Below, in pieces: positions 1 to 5,151 of a DNA stretch of 5,718 nucleotides (within the stretch, counting starts at the first letter, position 1; every line of letters starts with the position of its first letter). The stretch lies in the NCBI GenBank assembly GCA_902768995.1, contig CACXNN010000081.1:1-5718 (forward strand), given 5' to 3'. A program made the translations under genes and the position numbers. The notes under the pieces are model-generated. The model ran no database searches. It worked only from the letters and a program-made list of their open reading frames with translations, and was not told the DNA's origin. Source of the DNA: an uncultured Eubacteriales bacterium (GTDB lineage: Bacteria; Bacillota; Clostridia; Christensenellales; CAG-138).

Positions 1-239
1 GCCAGCAGCAGCGGGTGGCCATCGCCCGGGCCATCGCCGCCCATCCGTCCCTCATCCTGGCCGACGAGCCCACGGGCAACCTGGACTCCCATACGGGCCA
101 GGATATCATGGACATCTTTCACGAGCTTCACGAGAGCGGCAACACCATCGTGCTCATCACCCACGACGACGCCGTAGCCCGCCAGGCCCAGCGGAGCATC
201 CACATCCTGGACGGCCGGGTGAGGGAGGTGGCCCCATGA
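1..239 (+). CDS. ABC transporter ATP-binding protein, MacB/LolD type (C-terminal fragment)
   Basis: Cytoplasmic ATPase subunit that powers the permease encoded next. Only the last 78 codons are present (frame starts at base 3); the left edge cuts the gene within the signature motif. The visible part begins QQQRVAIARA, the tail of the LSGGQ(Q)QR signature. It continues with Walker B LILADEP (window residues 17-23), the D-loop GNLD (25-28) and the switch histidine in LITHD (His54). The Walker A and Q-loop lie outside the window. These motifs, with the short C-terminus right after 'HILDGRV', are typical of the 220-240 residue LolD/MacB/YknY-type ATPases; the substrate cannot be told from this piece. 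Its TGA stop overlaps the permease ATG (ATGA), implying translational coupling. Family assignment is secure; the specific export role is inferred from the neighbours. Confidence 0.96.
   Translation, partial: QQQRVAIARAIAAHPSLILADEPTGNLDSHTGQDIMDIFHELHESGNTIVLITHDDAVARQAQRSIHILDGRVREVAP
221..230 (+). promoter_or_regulatory. Ribosome binding site of the permease, inside the ATPase gene
   Basis: The purine-rich GAGGGAGGTG lies within the last codons of the ATPase gene. Its GGAGG core (224-228) ends 7 nt before the ATG at 236. This supports the ATG at 236 as the permease start and fits re-initiation at the overlapping ATGA. Confidence 0.75.
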
Positions 240-1426
240 TCCAATCCATCCGCATGGCCATCAAGTCCATCTCCGGCAACAAGATGCGGGCCTTCCTCAC
301 CATGCTGGGCATCATCATCGGCGTCATGGCCCTGGTGATTCTGGTGAGCCTGGTCAGCGGCGCCACGGGGAACGTGACGGACACCATCGCCAGCTTGGGC
401 AGCGACCAGATCACCGTCCGCGTCTCGGACGACAAGGGCCGCCCCGTTTCCATCGCGGATCTGAACGGGTGGATGGACGAGGACGCCTTCGGCCGGATTG
501 CCCCCGTGGCCACGGGGAGCGTCACGGCCAAGTACGGCACCGAGACCGGCTCCCTGACCGTCTACGGCACCACCGCCCCCTACCTGGACATCCAAAAGCT
601 GGACGTGCTGGTGGGCCGATTCTTAAAGACCGCGGACGAGGAGAACGTGTCCTTCGTCTGCGTCATCAACGAGACCGCCGCCACGGAGCTGGTGGGCTAC
701 GCCGACTGCGTGGGCGAGGACATCCGCCTCAACGGCCAGCGGTTCCGGGTGGTGGGCGTGCTGAAGGACGACGACAACTCCCTGACCAGCGCCTTCCGCA
801 GCGGTTCCCTGGTGGCCTACGTGCCCTATGGGGCCCTGGTCCGCATCAGCGACAGCGCCACGCCCAAGATCACCTCCTTCTACGTGAGCGCCGCCGAGAC
901 CGGCACCGTGGACGAGGCCAAGGAGCGCATGACCGAGATCTTGAAGGAGCGCTTCGATCAGGACGAGGACGCCTTCACCCTGTCCTCCCAGAACGCCCTG
1001 GAAAGCGCCATGAACAGCATCACGTCCATCCTGGCGGTGCTCCTGGGCGGCATCGCCGCCATCTCCCTGATCGTGGGCGGCATCGGCATCATGAACATCA
1101 TGCTGGTGACCGTCACGGAGCGCACCCGGGAGATCGGCATCCGCAAGGCCATCGGTGCCAGCCGCAGCATGATCCTGACCCAATTTCTGGTGGAGGCCGT
1201 GGTCATCTGCATGCTGGGCTGCGCCCTGGGCATCCTGGGTTCCTGGGGGGTGCTGCGGCTCATCACCACGGTGGTGTCGGGCCTGGATATCAGCTTTCAG
1301 ATGTCCGGCGGCGTGGTGCTCATCGCCGTGCTGTTCTGTTTCTTCATCGGCATCGTGTTCGGCCTGTACCCCGCCAACAAGGCGGCCCGCATGGCGCCCA
1401 TCGACGCCCTGCACTACGGCGGCTGA
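236..1426 (+). CDS. MacB/FtsX-family ABC transporter permease
   Basis: Membrane subunit of an ABC exporter, expected to work as a dimer with the ATPase encoded before it and the adaptor encoded after it. The 396 residues follow the MacB plan. A short N-terminal amphipathic stretch and TM1 (about 20-42, with LTMLGIIIGV) lead into a large extracytoplasmic MacB_PCD-like domain (about 45-255). The FtsX core follows: TM2 (about 262-290), the cytoplasmic coupling segment ERTREIGIRKAIGASR (295-310), TM3 (about 313-345), TM4 (about 358-377) and the family tail GLYPANKAARMAPIDALHY (376-394). These motifs match the MacB/YknZ family in known order, and the length of about 400 is normal for Gram-positive members (E. 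coli MacB is longer because it carries a fused ATPase). Start chosen for its SD and the ATGA overlap. Substrate unknown: relatives export antimicrobial peptides, macrolides or lipopeptides. No missing motif seen. Confidence 0.96.
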   Translation: MIQSIRMAIKSISGNKMRAFLTMLGIIIGVMALVILVSLVSGATGNVTDTIASLGSDQITVRVSDDKGRPVSIADLNGWMDEDAFGRIAPVATGSVTAKYGTETGSLTVYGTTAPYLDIQKLDVLVGRFLKTADEENVSFVCVINETAATELVGYADCVGEDIRLNGQRFRVVGVLKDDDNSLTSAFRSGSLVAYVPYGALVRISDSATPKITSFYVSAAETGTVDEAKERMTEILKERFDQDEDAFTLSSQNALESAMNSITSILAVLLGGIAAISLIVGGIGIMNIMLVTVTERTREIGIRKAIGASRSMILTQFLVEAVVICMLGCALGILGSWGVLRLITTVVSGLDISFQMSGGVVLIAVLFCFFIGIVFGLYPANKAARMAPIDALHYGG

Positions 1427-1431
1427 GGAGG
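1426..1431 (+). promoter_or_regulatory. Ribosome binding site of the adaptor gene, overlapping the permease stop
   Basis: A perfect AGGAGG begins on the last base of the permease TGA stop codon. It sits only 4 nt before the ATG at 1436, slightly closer than the usual 5-9 nt. No other in-frame start nearby has a comparable site, so the 1436 start is preferred. Confidence 0.8.
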
Positions 1432-1435
1432 TCCT

Positions 1436-4021
1436 ATGAAAGTCAAGAGAGCGATCTATATCATCCTGTTGATCCTGTTCAGCCTCATCCTGGCGGCTGA
1501 CGCAGCGCTGCTGTTCCTGGTGCCCCAGGGGGCGGCTTCCGTATCAGAGGAGGGCTCCTCCTTCACCCCGCCGGAGGGCGTGAGCTTCCCGTCTGAAGGA
1601 AGTCTGCCGGAGGGCATGAGCCTGCCGAAGGGCATGACGCGCCCTGAGGGCGGCAGCTTCCCGGGAGGCATGAGCTTCCCCGGAGCCGGGGAGGGAGAGG
1701 AAGGCTCCGGCCGCCAGCGGCCCAGCCGATCCTCCGAAGGGGAGGAAGCGGAAACGGCGGCTTCTTTGGAGCTCCCTGATTGGGTCCCGTCCCAGCTAAC
1801 TGAGCTGCTGCCCCTCGTTCAGAAGGTGCGCCCCTATGGGCTGTACATCCTGATCGCCGCCATTTTGGGCATGGCCCTGTGCATCCTGCGGCTGGTGTTC
1901 CTCAATAAAAAGATCCGCCAGCAGGAGGAGCAGCAGGGGGAGACCGTCTCCCTGCGCCGGGTGGCCCTTTGGCCCGCCTTCCTGCTGCTGTTCGGGGCCC
2001 TGGTGCTGGTGGTGCTCCTGTTTCCTGTGAACAAAGAGGAGGAAGCGGAAAGCGGGGCCGTGACCAACATCCAGGTCCTGACCGGCACGGTGGAGGAGAA
2101 GGACTTGACCAGCTTCCTCCAGTCCGCCGGGTCCCTGGCGGAGCAGGAGGCCGTGTCCTTGGAGCTCCCCGCCTCCGTCGCCGTGGAATCCGTGTGCGTG
2201 AAGAACGGCGACGCCGTCACCGCCGGCGCCATCCTGGCTAAGGTGGATACGACCTCGGTGATGCAGGCCATCGCCTCCGTCCACGAAGCGTTGGAGGAGA
2301 TCGACGGCCAGCTCCAGAAGGCCCGGGAGGCCAAGGCCGACGGCTATCTCACCGCTCCTGTGGCGGGGACCGTGAAGGAGGTCTACGCCCAGGTGGGAGA
2401 GAAGGTCATGGACGTGATGAACGAACATGGGGCCCTGATGCTCCTGAGCCTGGACGGGCGCATGGCGGTCCAGGTCCCGGCGGCGGAGGGCCTGTCCGTG
2501 GGCGGCTCCATCACCGTCACCCTGCCCGACGGCACAGCGCTGGGCGGCCAGGTGTCCTTCTTGGAGGAGGGGGTCGCCACGGTGACCGTGGTGGACCGGG
2601 GCTATGCCGTGGGGACCCAGGTGGCGGTGGCGGCCCAGGATGGGACGCTGCTGGGCAGCGGGCCCCTGTACGTCCACAAGGCCCTGCACGTCACCGGGCA
2701 TTTGGGCACCGTGGCCCGCGTCTATCGGAGCGAGGGGAGCGTGGTGGAAGCGGGCTACGCCCTGATCGGCCTTTCCGATACGGCGGATCTGGCGGAGTAT
2801 CAGGCCCTGCTTCAGCAGCGGGCCGAATACGAAACGGAGCTCAAGACCCTGTTCGAACTCTATGAGGACGGCTATGTCCACGCCCCCTGCGACGGCGTGG
2901 TGAGCGGCCTCTCCGACCAGCTCGCCTATGCTTCCTTGGCGGACATGACCGCGGGCCTGACCGTCCGGCAGCTGGCCACGGGCCCCGCCGACGCGGAGCC
3001 CCAGGCGTACATCCACTATGTGGGCGAAGTCCTGGGGAACACGGACGGGCTCCTGTCCCTGAGCATCTCCACGATCCCGGTGGACGTGACCGATTACGGC
3101 ACCATCCCCGCCCTGTCTGGCGCCACCATGACGGGCAGCTACACCATCCCCGGTTCCGCGCCCATCTACCTGCTGGACAGCGGCTGGCAGCAGATCAGCC
3201 CGGAGGACATCCTGCCGGGGGACAGGGTGCTGTTCACCTTCGATCAGGACGGGAGCCTGGTCTGGGTGCTGGTGCAGCATACGGCGGCCAGCGCCACGCC
3301 CACGCCCACGCCGGCGTCCACTCCTGCCGCCATCCCTACCCCTGACGGGTCCGCCCAGCCCTCCGGCACGCCGGGAGCCGGGGAGAGCCCCCGCCCGTCC
3401 CCCTCGGCGGGGACCGGCGGCGGGGCCCGCATCGGCGGTGGCAGCGGCGGTGGCGGCAGCATCCGCATCCCCTCCGGCAAGACCGGCGCCACCGAAACGA
3501 AGCAGCCCGCCTACACCGTGGCAAAACAGACGTTCTGCGCCGTGACGCCTCAGGAAAAGATGCTGATCACCGTGCCCGTCGACGAGCTGGACGTGCTGTC
3601 CCTGTCCCTGGGCCAGCAGGCGGACCTGTATCTGGACGCCCTGCCCGCCACCAGCTTCACCGCCACTGTCACGAAGATCGACCCAGAGGGGGAGAACAGC
3701 GGCGGCAACACCAAGTATTCCGTCACCCTGGCTCTCGACCGAACGGCCCAGCTCTATCCCGGCATGAACGGCACGGTCTGCTTCCCCCGGGCTCAGCGGC
3801 GGAAGGTGCCCGCGGTGCCCCTGGCCGCCCTGGCGGAGGAGGGCAGCCGGACCCTGGTCTACACGGCCTACGACCCGGAGACGGACCAGCTCCTTTCCCC
3901 CGTGGAGGTCCAGACGGGCCTTTCCGACGGCACCGACGTGGAGATCCTCTCCGGCCTGTCGGTGGGCGACGCCTACTGTTATCGGTACGCCGACGCCATC
4001 TCCTATGTGACGGAGGGATAG
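1436..4021 (+). CDS. HlyD/MacA-like membrane-fusion adaptor of the ABC exporter, enlarged, with three N-terminal membrane segments
   Basis: Adaptor (periplasmic-adaptor-type) subunit of the exporter, 861 residues, about twice the usual 350-450. Order seen: TM1 (6-29) after a Lys/Arg N-terminus; hexapeptide-repeat loop (45-86) and an acidic Ser/Glu stretch (86-110); TM2 (134-156); basic loop NKKIRQQ...RR (157-175); TM3 (176-197). Next come a lipoyl-like half (about 239-271), a short helix (274-299) and the matching half with LTAPVAGTVKEV (305-316). A barrel-like stretch (341-416) leads to a second lipoyl-like pair, GTVARVYRSEGSVVEAG (424-440) and YVHAPCDGVVSGL (480-492), flanking helix 450-475. 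An unrecognised beta-rich region (524-616), a Thr/Pro-Gly linker (620-676) and a C-terminal barrel/membrane-proximal region (about 700-855, with QADLYLDALP and LYPGMNGTV) follow. Lys/Arg placement predicts the adaptor body outside the cell. Starts 9 nt after the permease stop, so it is co-transcribed with it. Family secure; domain borders are by eye. Confidence 0.9.
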   Translation: MKVKRAIYIILLILFSLILAADAALLFLVPQGAASVSEEGSSFTPPEGVSFPSEGSLPEGMSLPKGMTRPEGGSFPGGMSFPGAGEGEEGSGRQRPSRSSEGEEAETAASLELPDWVPSQLTELLPLVQKVRPYGLYILIAAILGMALCILRLVFLNKKIRQQEEQQGETVSLRRVALWPAFLLLFGALVLVVLLFPVNKEEEAESGAVTNIQVLTGTVEEKDLTSFLQSAGSLAEQEAVSLELPASVAVESVCVKNGDAVTAGAILAKVDTTSVMQAIASVHEALEEIDGQLQKAREAKADGYLTAPVAGTVKEVYAQVGEKVMDVMNEHGALMLLSLDGRMAVQVPAAEGLSVGGSITVTLPDGTALGGQVSFLEEGVATVTVVDRGYAVGTQVAVAAQDGTLLGSGPLYVHKALHVTGHLGTVARVYRSEGSVVEAGYALIGLSDTADLAEYQALLQQRAEYETELKTLFELYEDGYVHAPCDGVVSGLSDQLAYASLADMTAGLTVRQLATGPADAEPQAYIHYVGEVLGNTDGLLSLSISTIPVDVTDYGTIPALSGATMTGSYTIPGSAPIYLLDSGWQQISPEDILPGDRVLFTFDQDGSLVWVLVQHTAASATPTPTPASTPAAIPTPDGSAQPSGTPGAGESPRPSPSAGTGGGARIGGGSGGGGSIRIPSGKTGATETKQPAYTVAKQTFCAVTPQEKMLITVPVDELDVLSLSLGQQADLYLDALPATSFTATVTKIDPEGENSGGNTKYSVTLALDRTAQLYPGMNGTVCFPRAQRRKVPAVPLAALAEEGSRTLVYTAYDPETDQLLSPVEVQTGLSDGTDVEILSGLSVGDAYCYRYADAISYVTEG
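1568..1693 (+). repeat. 18-bp tandem coding repeat (hexapeptide [F/L]P-x-G-M-S) in the adaptor gene
   Basis: Seven consecutive 18-nt units encode residues 45-86 of the adaptor, each a degenerate hexapeptide of the form [F/L/R/P]-P-[E/K/G]-G-[M/V/G]-[S/T]. Examples are LPEGMS (57-62), LPKGMT (63-68) and FPGGMS (75-80). FPSEGS (51-56) is the most diverged inner unit, and the last unit decays to FPGAGE. The segment lies between TM1 and TM2 and so is predicted to face outward. The units differ at several codon positions, so the array is old enough to have drifted, yet the frame and spacing are kept. Confidence 0.8.
3293..3463 (+). other. Low-complexity linker coding segment (Thr-Pro then Gly-rich) in the adaptor gene
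   Basis: Residues 620-676 of the adaptor are a disordered-type linker. TPTPTP begins a Pro/Thr/Ser/Ala-rich stretch to about 658, followed by a Gly/Ser-rich stretch (661-675). The DNA shows short repeats (cgcccacgcccacgcc, then ggcggtggcagcggcggtgg). It separates the duplicated lipoyl-like part from the C-terminal barrel, as flexible linkers in wall-associated Gram-positive proteins do. Such simple repeats are prone to slippage, so length variation between strains would be expected here. Confidence 0.8.
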
Positions 4022-4060
4022 ATCTGCCCCGTTCTTGCCAAAGCGAAGGGACTATATACA

Positions 4061-4098
4061 CGAAAAAGCGGAGCTCCCAGCGAGCTCCGCTTCGTCTA
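4061..4098 (-). terminator. Intrinsic terminator with an 11-bp stem, best oriented for minus-strand transcripts
   Basis: AAGCGGAGCTC (4066-4076) and GAGCTCCGCTT (4082-4092) form a perfect 11-bp stem with a 5-nt loop (ccagc). On the plus strand the stem is followed by CGTCTATTCT, a weak, broken T tract. On the minus strand it is followed by an uninterrupted run of five T (complement of 4063-4067). It may work in both directions: it lies 45 nt after the adaptor stop and so plausibly ends the exporter operon, but the sequence fits a minus-strand transcript better. No complete minus-strand gene is visible upstream of it. Confidence 0.75.
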
Positions 4099-4113
4099 TT
4101 CTAAAAGGCTTGC

Positions 4114-4242
4114 TTACGGTTCGCAGACACTGTCGACGATCTCGATCTTCCATGTACTTTGTGGAAGGCGAAAGACCGGCAGGGGACCAGAGGAGTCCCG
4201 ACCCGCAGGCGCAGTTCCGGATGTTCTCTGCAAAATGGGTCT
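4114..4242 (-). pseudogene. Possible 3' remnant of a minus-strand reading frame (speculative)
   Basis: Read on the minus strand, one frame is open for 42 codons from an in-frame TGA near 4243-4245 down to a TAA at 4116-4114. It ends 21 nt before the arm of the minus-oriented terminator. It has no ATG/GTG start with a ribosome binding site. Its last residues (STWKIEIVDSVCEP) read like an ordinary protein end, but 42 codons can stay open by chance at this composition. The position just before a minus-oriented terminator is the only real support. I do not recognise a family. It could equally be non-coding sequence or an RNA element. Confidence 0.2.
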
Positions 4243-4270
4243 TCATTTTCTCGGCTTTCCGTGATACAAT
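4242..4270 (+). promoter_or_regulatory. Sigma-A-type promoter for the MgtC-family gene
   Basis: An extended -10, TGATACAAT (TACAAT at 4265-4270, TG at 4262-4263), lies 17 nt downstream of a weak -35, TTCATT (4242-4247). The TG extension commonly compensates for a poor -35. Transcription would begin near 4277, leaving a leader of about 56 nt with a hairpin and the ribosome binding site. It lies after the terminator and points toward 4333, so the MgtC-family gene is probably transcribed independently of the exporter. Confidence 0.55.
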
Positions 4271-4280
4271 CAAATATCAT

Positions 4281-4301
4281 CGGCCGTATCGTGTCCGGCC
4301 G
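4281..4301 (+). other. Leader hairpin upstream of the MgtC-family gene
   Basis: Two copies of the palindrome CGGCCG (4281-4286 and 4296-4301) can pair as a 6-bp all-G/C stem around a 9-nt loop (TATCGTGTC). It would sit close to the 5' end of the mRNA predicted from the promoter at 4242-4270, 17 nt before the Shine-Dalgarno. No T tract follows, so it is not a terminator. Transcript stabilisation or translational control are possibilities; the DNA palindromes could also bind a dimeric regulator. Confidence 0.4.
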
Positions 4302-4318
4302 GACGACGAGCGCTTTTC

Positions 4319-4324
4319 AGGAGG
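4319..4324 (+). promoter_or_regulatory. Ribosome binding site that fixes the MgtC-family start
   Basis: A perfect AGGAGG lies 8 nt before the ATG at 4333. The same frame is open upstream to a TTG at 4159, but that extension lacks a ribosome binding site, has no membrane or family character and would start upstream of the predicted promoter. The ATG at 4333 is therefore the start. Confidence 0.9.
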
Positions 4325-4332
4325 CGATACCT

Positions 4333-5061
4333 ATGACTTTTGTTGAGGCCTTGACGGGGCACTTCTCCCTCTGGCAGTACGCCGAATTCTTCCTTCGGGT
4401 GCTGATGGCCTGCGGCTGCGGGGCTGCCATCGGATACGAGCGCAGCAAGCGGCTGAAGGAGGCGGGCATCCGGACCCACATCATCGTGTGCTGCGCGGCG
4501 GCGCTGACCATGATCGTCTCCAAATACGGCTTCGCGGACCTGGTGGGTGCCGACGGCGCCGGGCTCTACGGCACCAAGGGCACGGACCCGGCCCGGCTGG
4601 CGGCCCAGATCATCAGTGGCGTCTCCTTCCTGGGGGCGGGCATCATCTTTCGCAACGGCAACTCCATCAAGGGCCTGACCACGGCGGCGGGCATCTGGGC
4701 CACCGCGGGGATAGGCCTGGCCATCGGGGCGGGCATGTACGTCATCGGCGTCTTCTCCACGGCGGTGGTGGCTGCCATCCAGATCCTCACCCACAAGTTC
4801 ACCGTGGGCGTGGACTCCATGGTGGTGGGCCGGCTGCACTGCGTGGTGAGCCATTCGGCTGAGTTCCGCAAGATGCTGAACGAATACATTGAGGAGCACG
4901 GCATGCAGATCCTGGAGGTGAAGATCGACCTGCTGGAGGACGGCAGCGCCGCCTACAACCTGACGCTGCGCATGCGCCACGACGTGACGGTCAACGATCT
5001 GTCGGAGTTTTTAGAATCCGTCGGCGACGTGCGGGCGGTCAGCTTCGAGCTGGGCATCTGA
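4333..5061 (+). CDS. MgtC/SapB family membrane protein with C-terminal ACT-like domain
   Basis: Integral membrane protein, 242 residues, close to the 225-240 usual for full-length MgtC. The N-terminal part has about five hydrophobic segments (roughly 16-35, 48-65, 88-106, 112-131, 133-152). Family signatures present: GAAIGYERSKRLKEAGIRTH (30-49); DPARLAAQIISGVSFLGAG (85-103) with IIFR (104-107); and GLTTAAGIWATAGIGLAIG (114-132). The soluble tail (about 165-242) alternates beta strands and helices in the ACT-like pattern of longer MgtC proteins and ends SFELGI. In Salmonella and Mycobacterium MgtC is needed for growth in low Mg2+ and survival in macrophages, acting on the F-type ATPase rather than as a proven Mg2+ transporter. 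In a commensal Firmicute the role is unknown, probably ion or membrane-energy homeostasis. Five cysteines (27, 29, 53, 54, 170) are noticeable. It has its own promoter and leader and is probably unrelated to the exporter. Confidence 0.95.
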   Translation: MTFVEALTGHFSLWQYAEFFLRVLMACGCGAAIGYERSKRLKEAGIRTHIIVCCAAALTMIVSKYGFADLVGADGAGLYGTKGTDPARLAAQIISGVSFLGAGIIFRNGNSIKGLTTAAGIWATAGIGLAIGAGMYVIGVFSTAVVAAIQILTHKFTVGVDSMVVGRLHCVVSHSAEFRKMLNEYIEEHGMQILEVKIDLLEDGSAAYNLTLRMRHDVTVNDLSEFLESVGDVRAVSFELGI

Positions 5062-5103
5062 CCAGCGCAAGGACAATGGACGAAATCGGGATATATCTAC
5101 AAA

Positions 5104-5129
5104 GCCCCGCGGCAGGGGAAGCCCCTGCC
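5104..5129 (+). other. Hairpin with an alternative pairing upstream of the transketolase gene
   Basis: GGCAGGGG (5111-5118) pairs perfectly with CCCCTGCC (5122-5129) around a 3-nt loop (aag), an 8-bp stem. A preceding GCCCC (5104-5108) could instead pair with GGGG (5115-5118), so two mutually exclusive folds are possible. No T run follows, which argues against a simple terminator for the MgtC-family gene. The 3' arm ends 9 nt before the GGAG of the next ribosome binding site. It may be a processing or pausing hairpin between genes. A TATATC (5092-5097) upstream resembles a -10, but I see no good -35 for it. Confidence 0.5.
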
Positions 5130-5138
5130 ACTGTGAAA

Positions 5139-5142
5139 GGAG
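5139..5142 (+). promoter_or_regulatory. Ribosome binding site of the transketolase gene
   Basis: GGAG, within AAAGGAGAGA, lies 9 nt before the ATG at 5152. It supports this start, which places the conserved GSGH histidine at residue 31, the usual distance for this subunit. Confidence 0.8.
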
Positions 5143-5151
5143 AGATCGGAT

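Larger units (their letters stand above)
4022..4332. other. 311-nt intergenic region without a supported gene
   Basis: Between the adaptor stop and the MgtC-family start there is no reading frame with both a convincing start and family motifs. The base composition is visibly less GC-rich than in the genes. Contents, listed separately, are an inverted repeat acting as a terminator (4066-4092), a short open minus-strand frame ending at 4114, a promoter (4242-4270) and a leader hairpin (4281-4301). A small GGGAC/GTCCC hairpin (4183-4187 with 4195-4199, 7-nt loop) is also present. I looked for the conserved elements of an Mg2+-sensing M-box leader, which precedes some Mg2+ transporter genes, and did not recognise them. 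Confidence 0.7.

Noticed and set aside
469..1500. Plus-strand open frame overlapping the permease in another frame (343 codons)
   Set aside because: It is Arg/His/Gly/Pro-rich with no motif and no ribosome binding site; the permease frame has complete MacB signatures.
1796..3280. Long minus-strand open frame (494 codons) opposite the adaptor gene
   Set aside because: It is rich in Gly, His, Gln and Arg with no domain motifs, which is the expected mirror of a GC-rich plus-strand gene. The plus strand carries clear adaptor motifs throughout.
4035..4060. Promoter-like TTGCCA followed by TATATA/TATACA
   Set aside because: The spacer is only about 12-14 nt, too short for a sigma-A promoter, and any transcript would run straight into the hairpin at 4066-4092.
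4159..4332. N-terminal extension of the MgtC-family protein from a TTG codon
   Set aside because: It has no ribosome binding site and no hydrophobic or family character, and it starts upstream of the predicted promoter. The ATG at 4333 has a perfect AGGAGG and gives the normal family length.
4100..4332. M-box (Mg2+) riboswitch before the MgtC-family gene
   Set aside because: I could not find the conserved M-box sequence blocks, and the promoter found leaves a leader of only about 56 nt, too short for this riboswitch class.
4035..4346. Plus-strand 103-codon frame spanning the intergenic region
   Set aside because: It starts just after the adaptor stop, reads through the terminator hairpin and promoter, overlaps the MgtC-family start in another frame, and has no recognisable motif.
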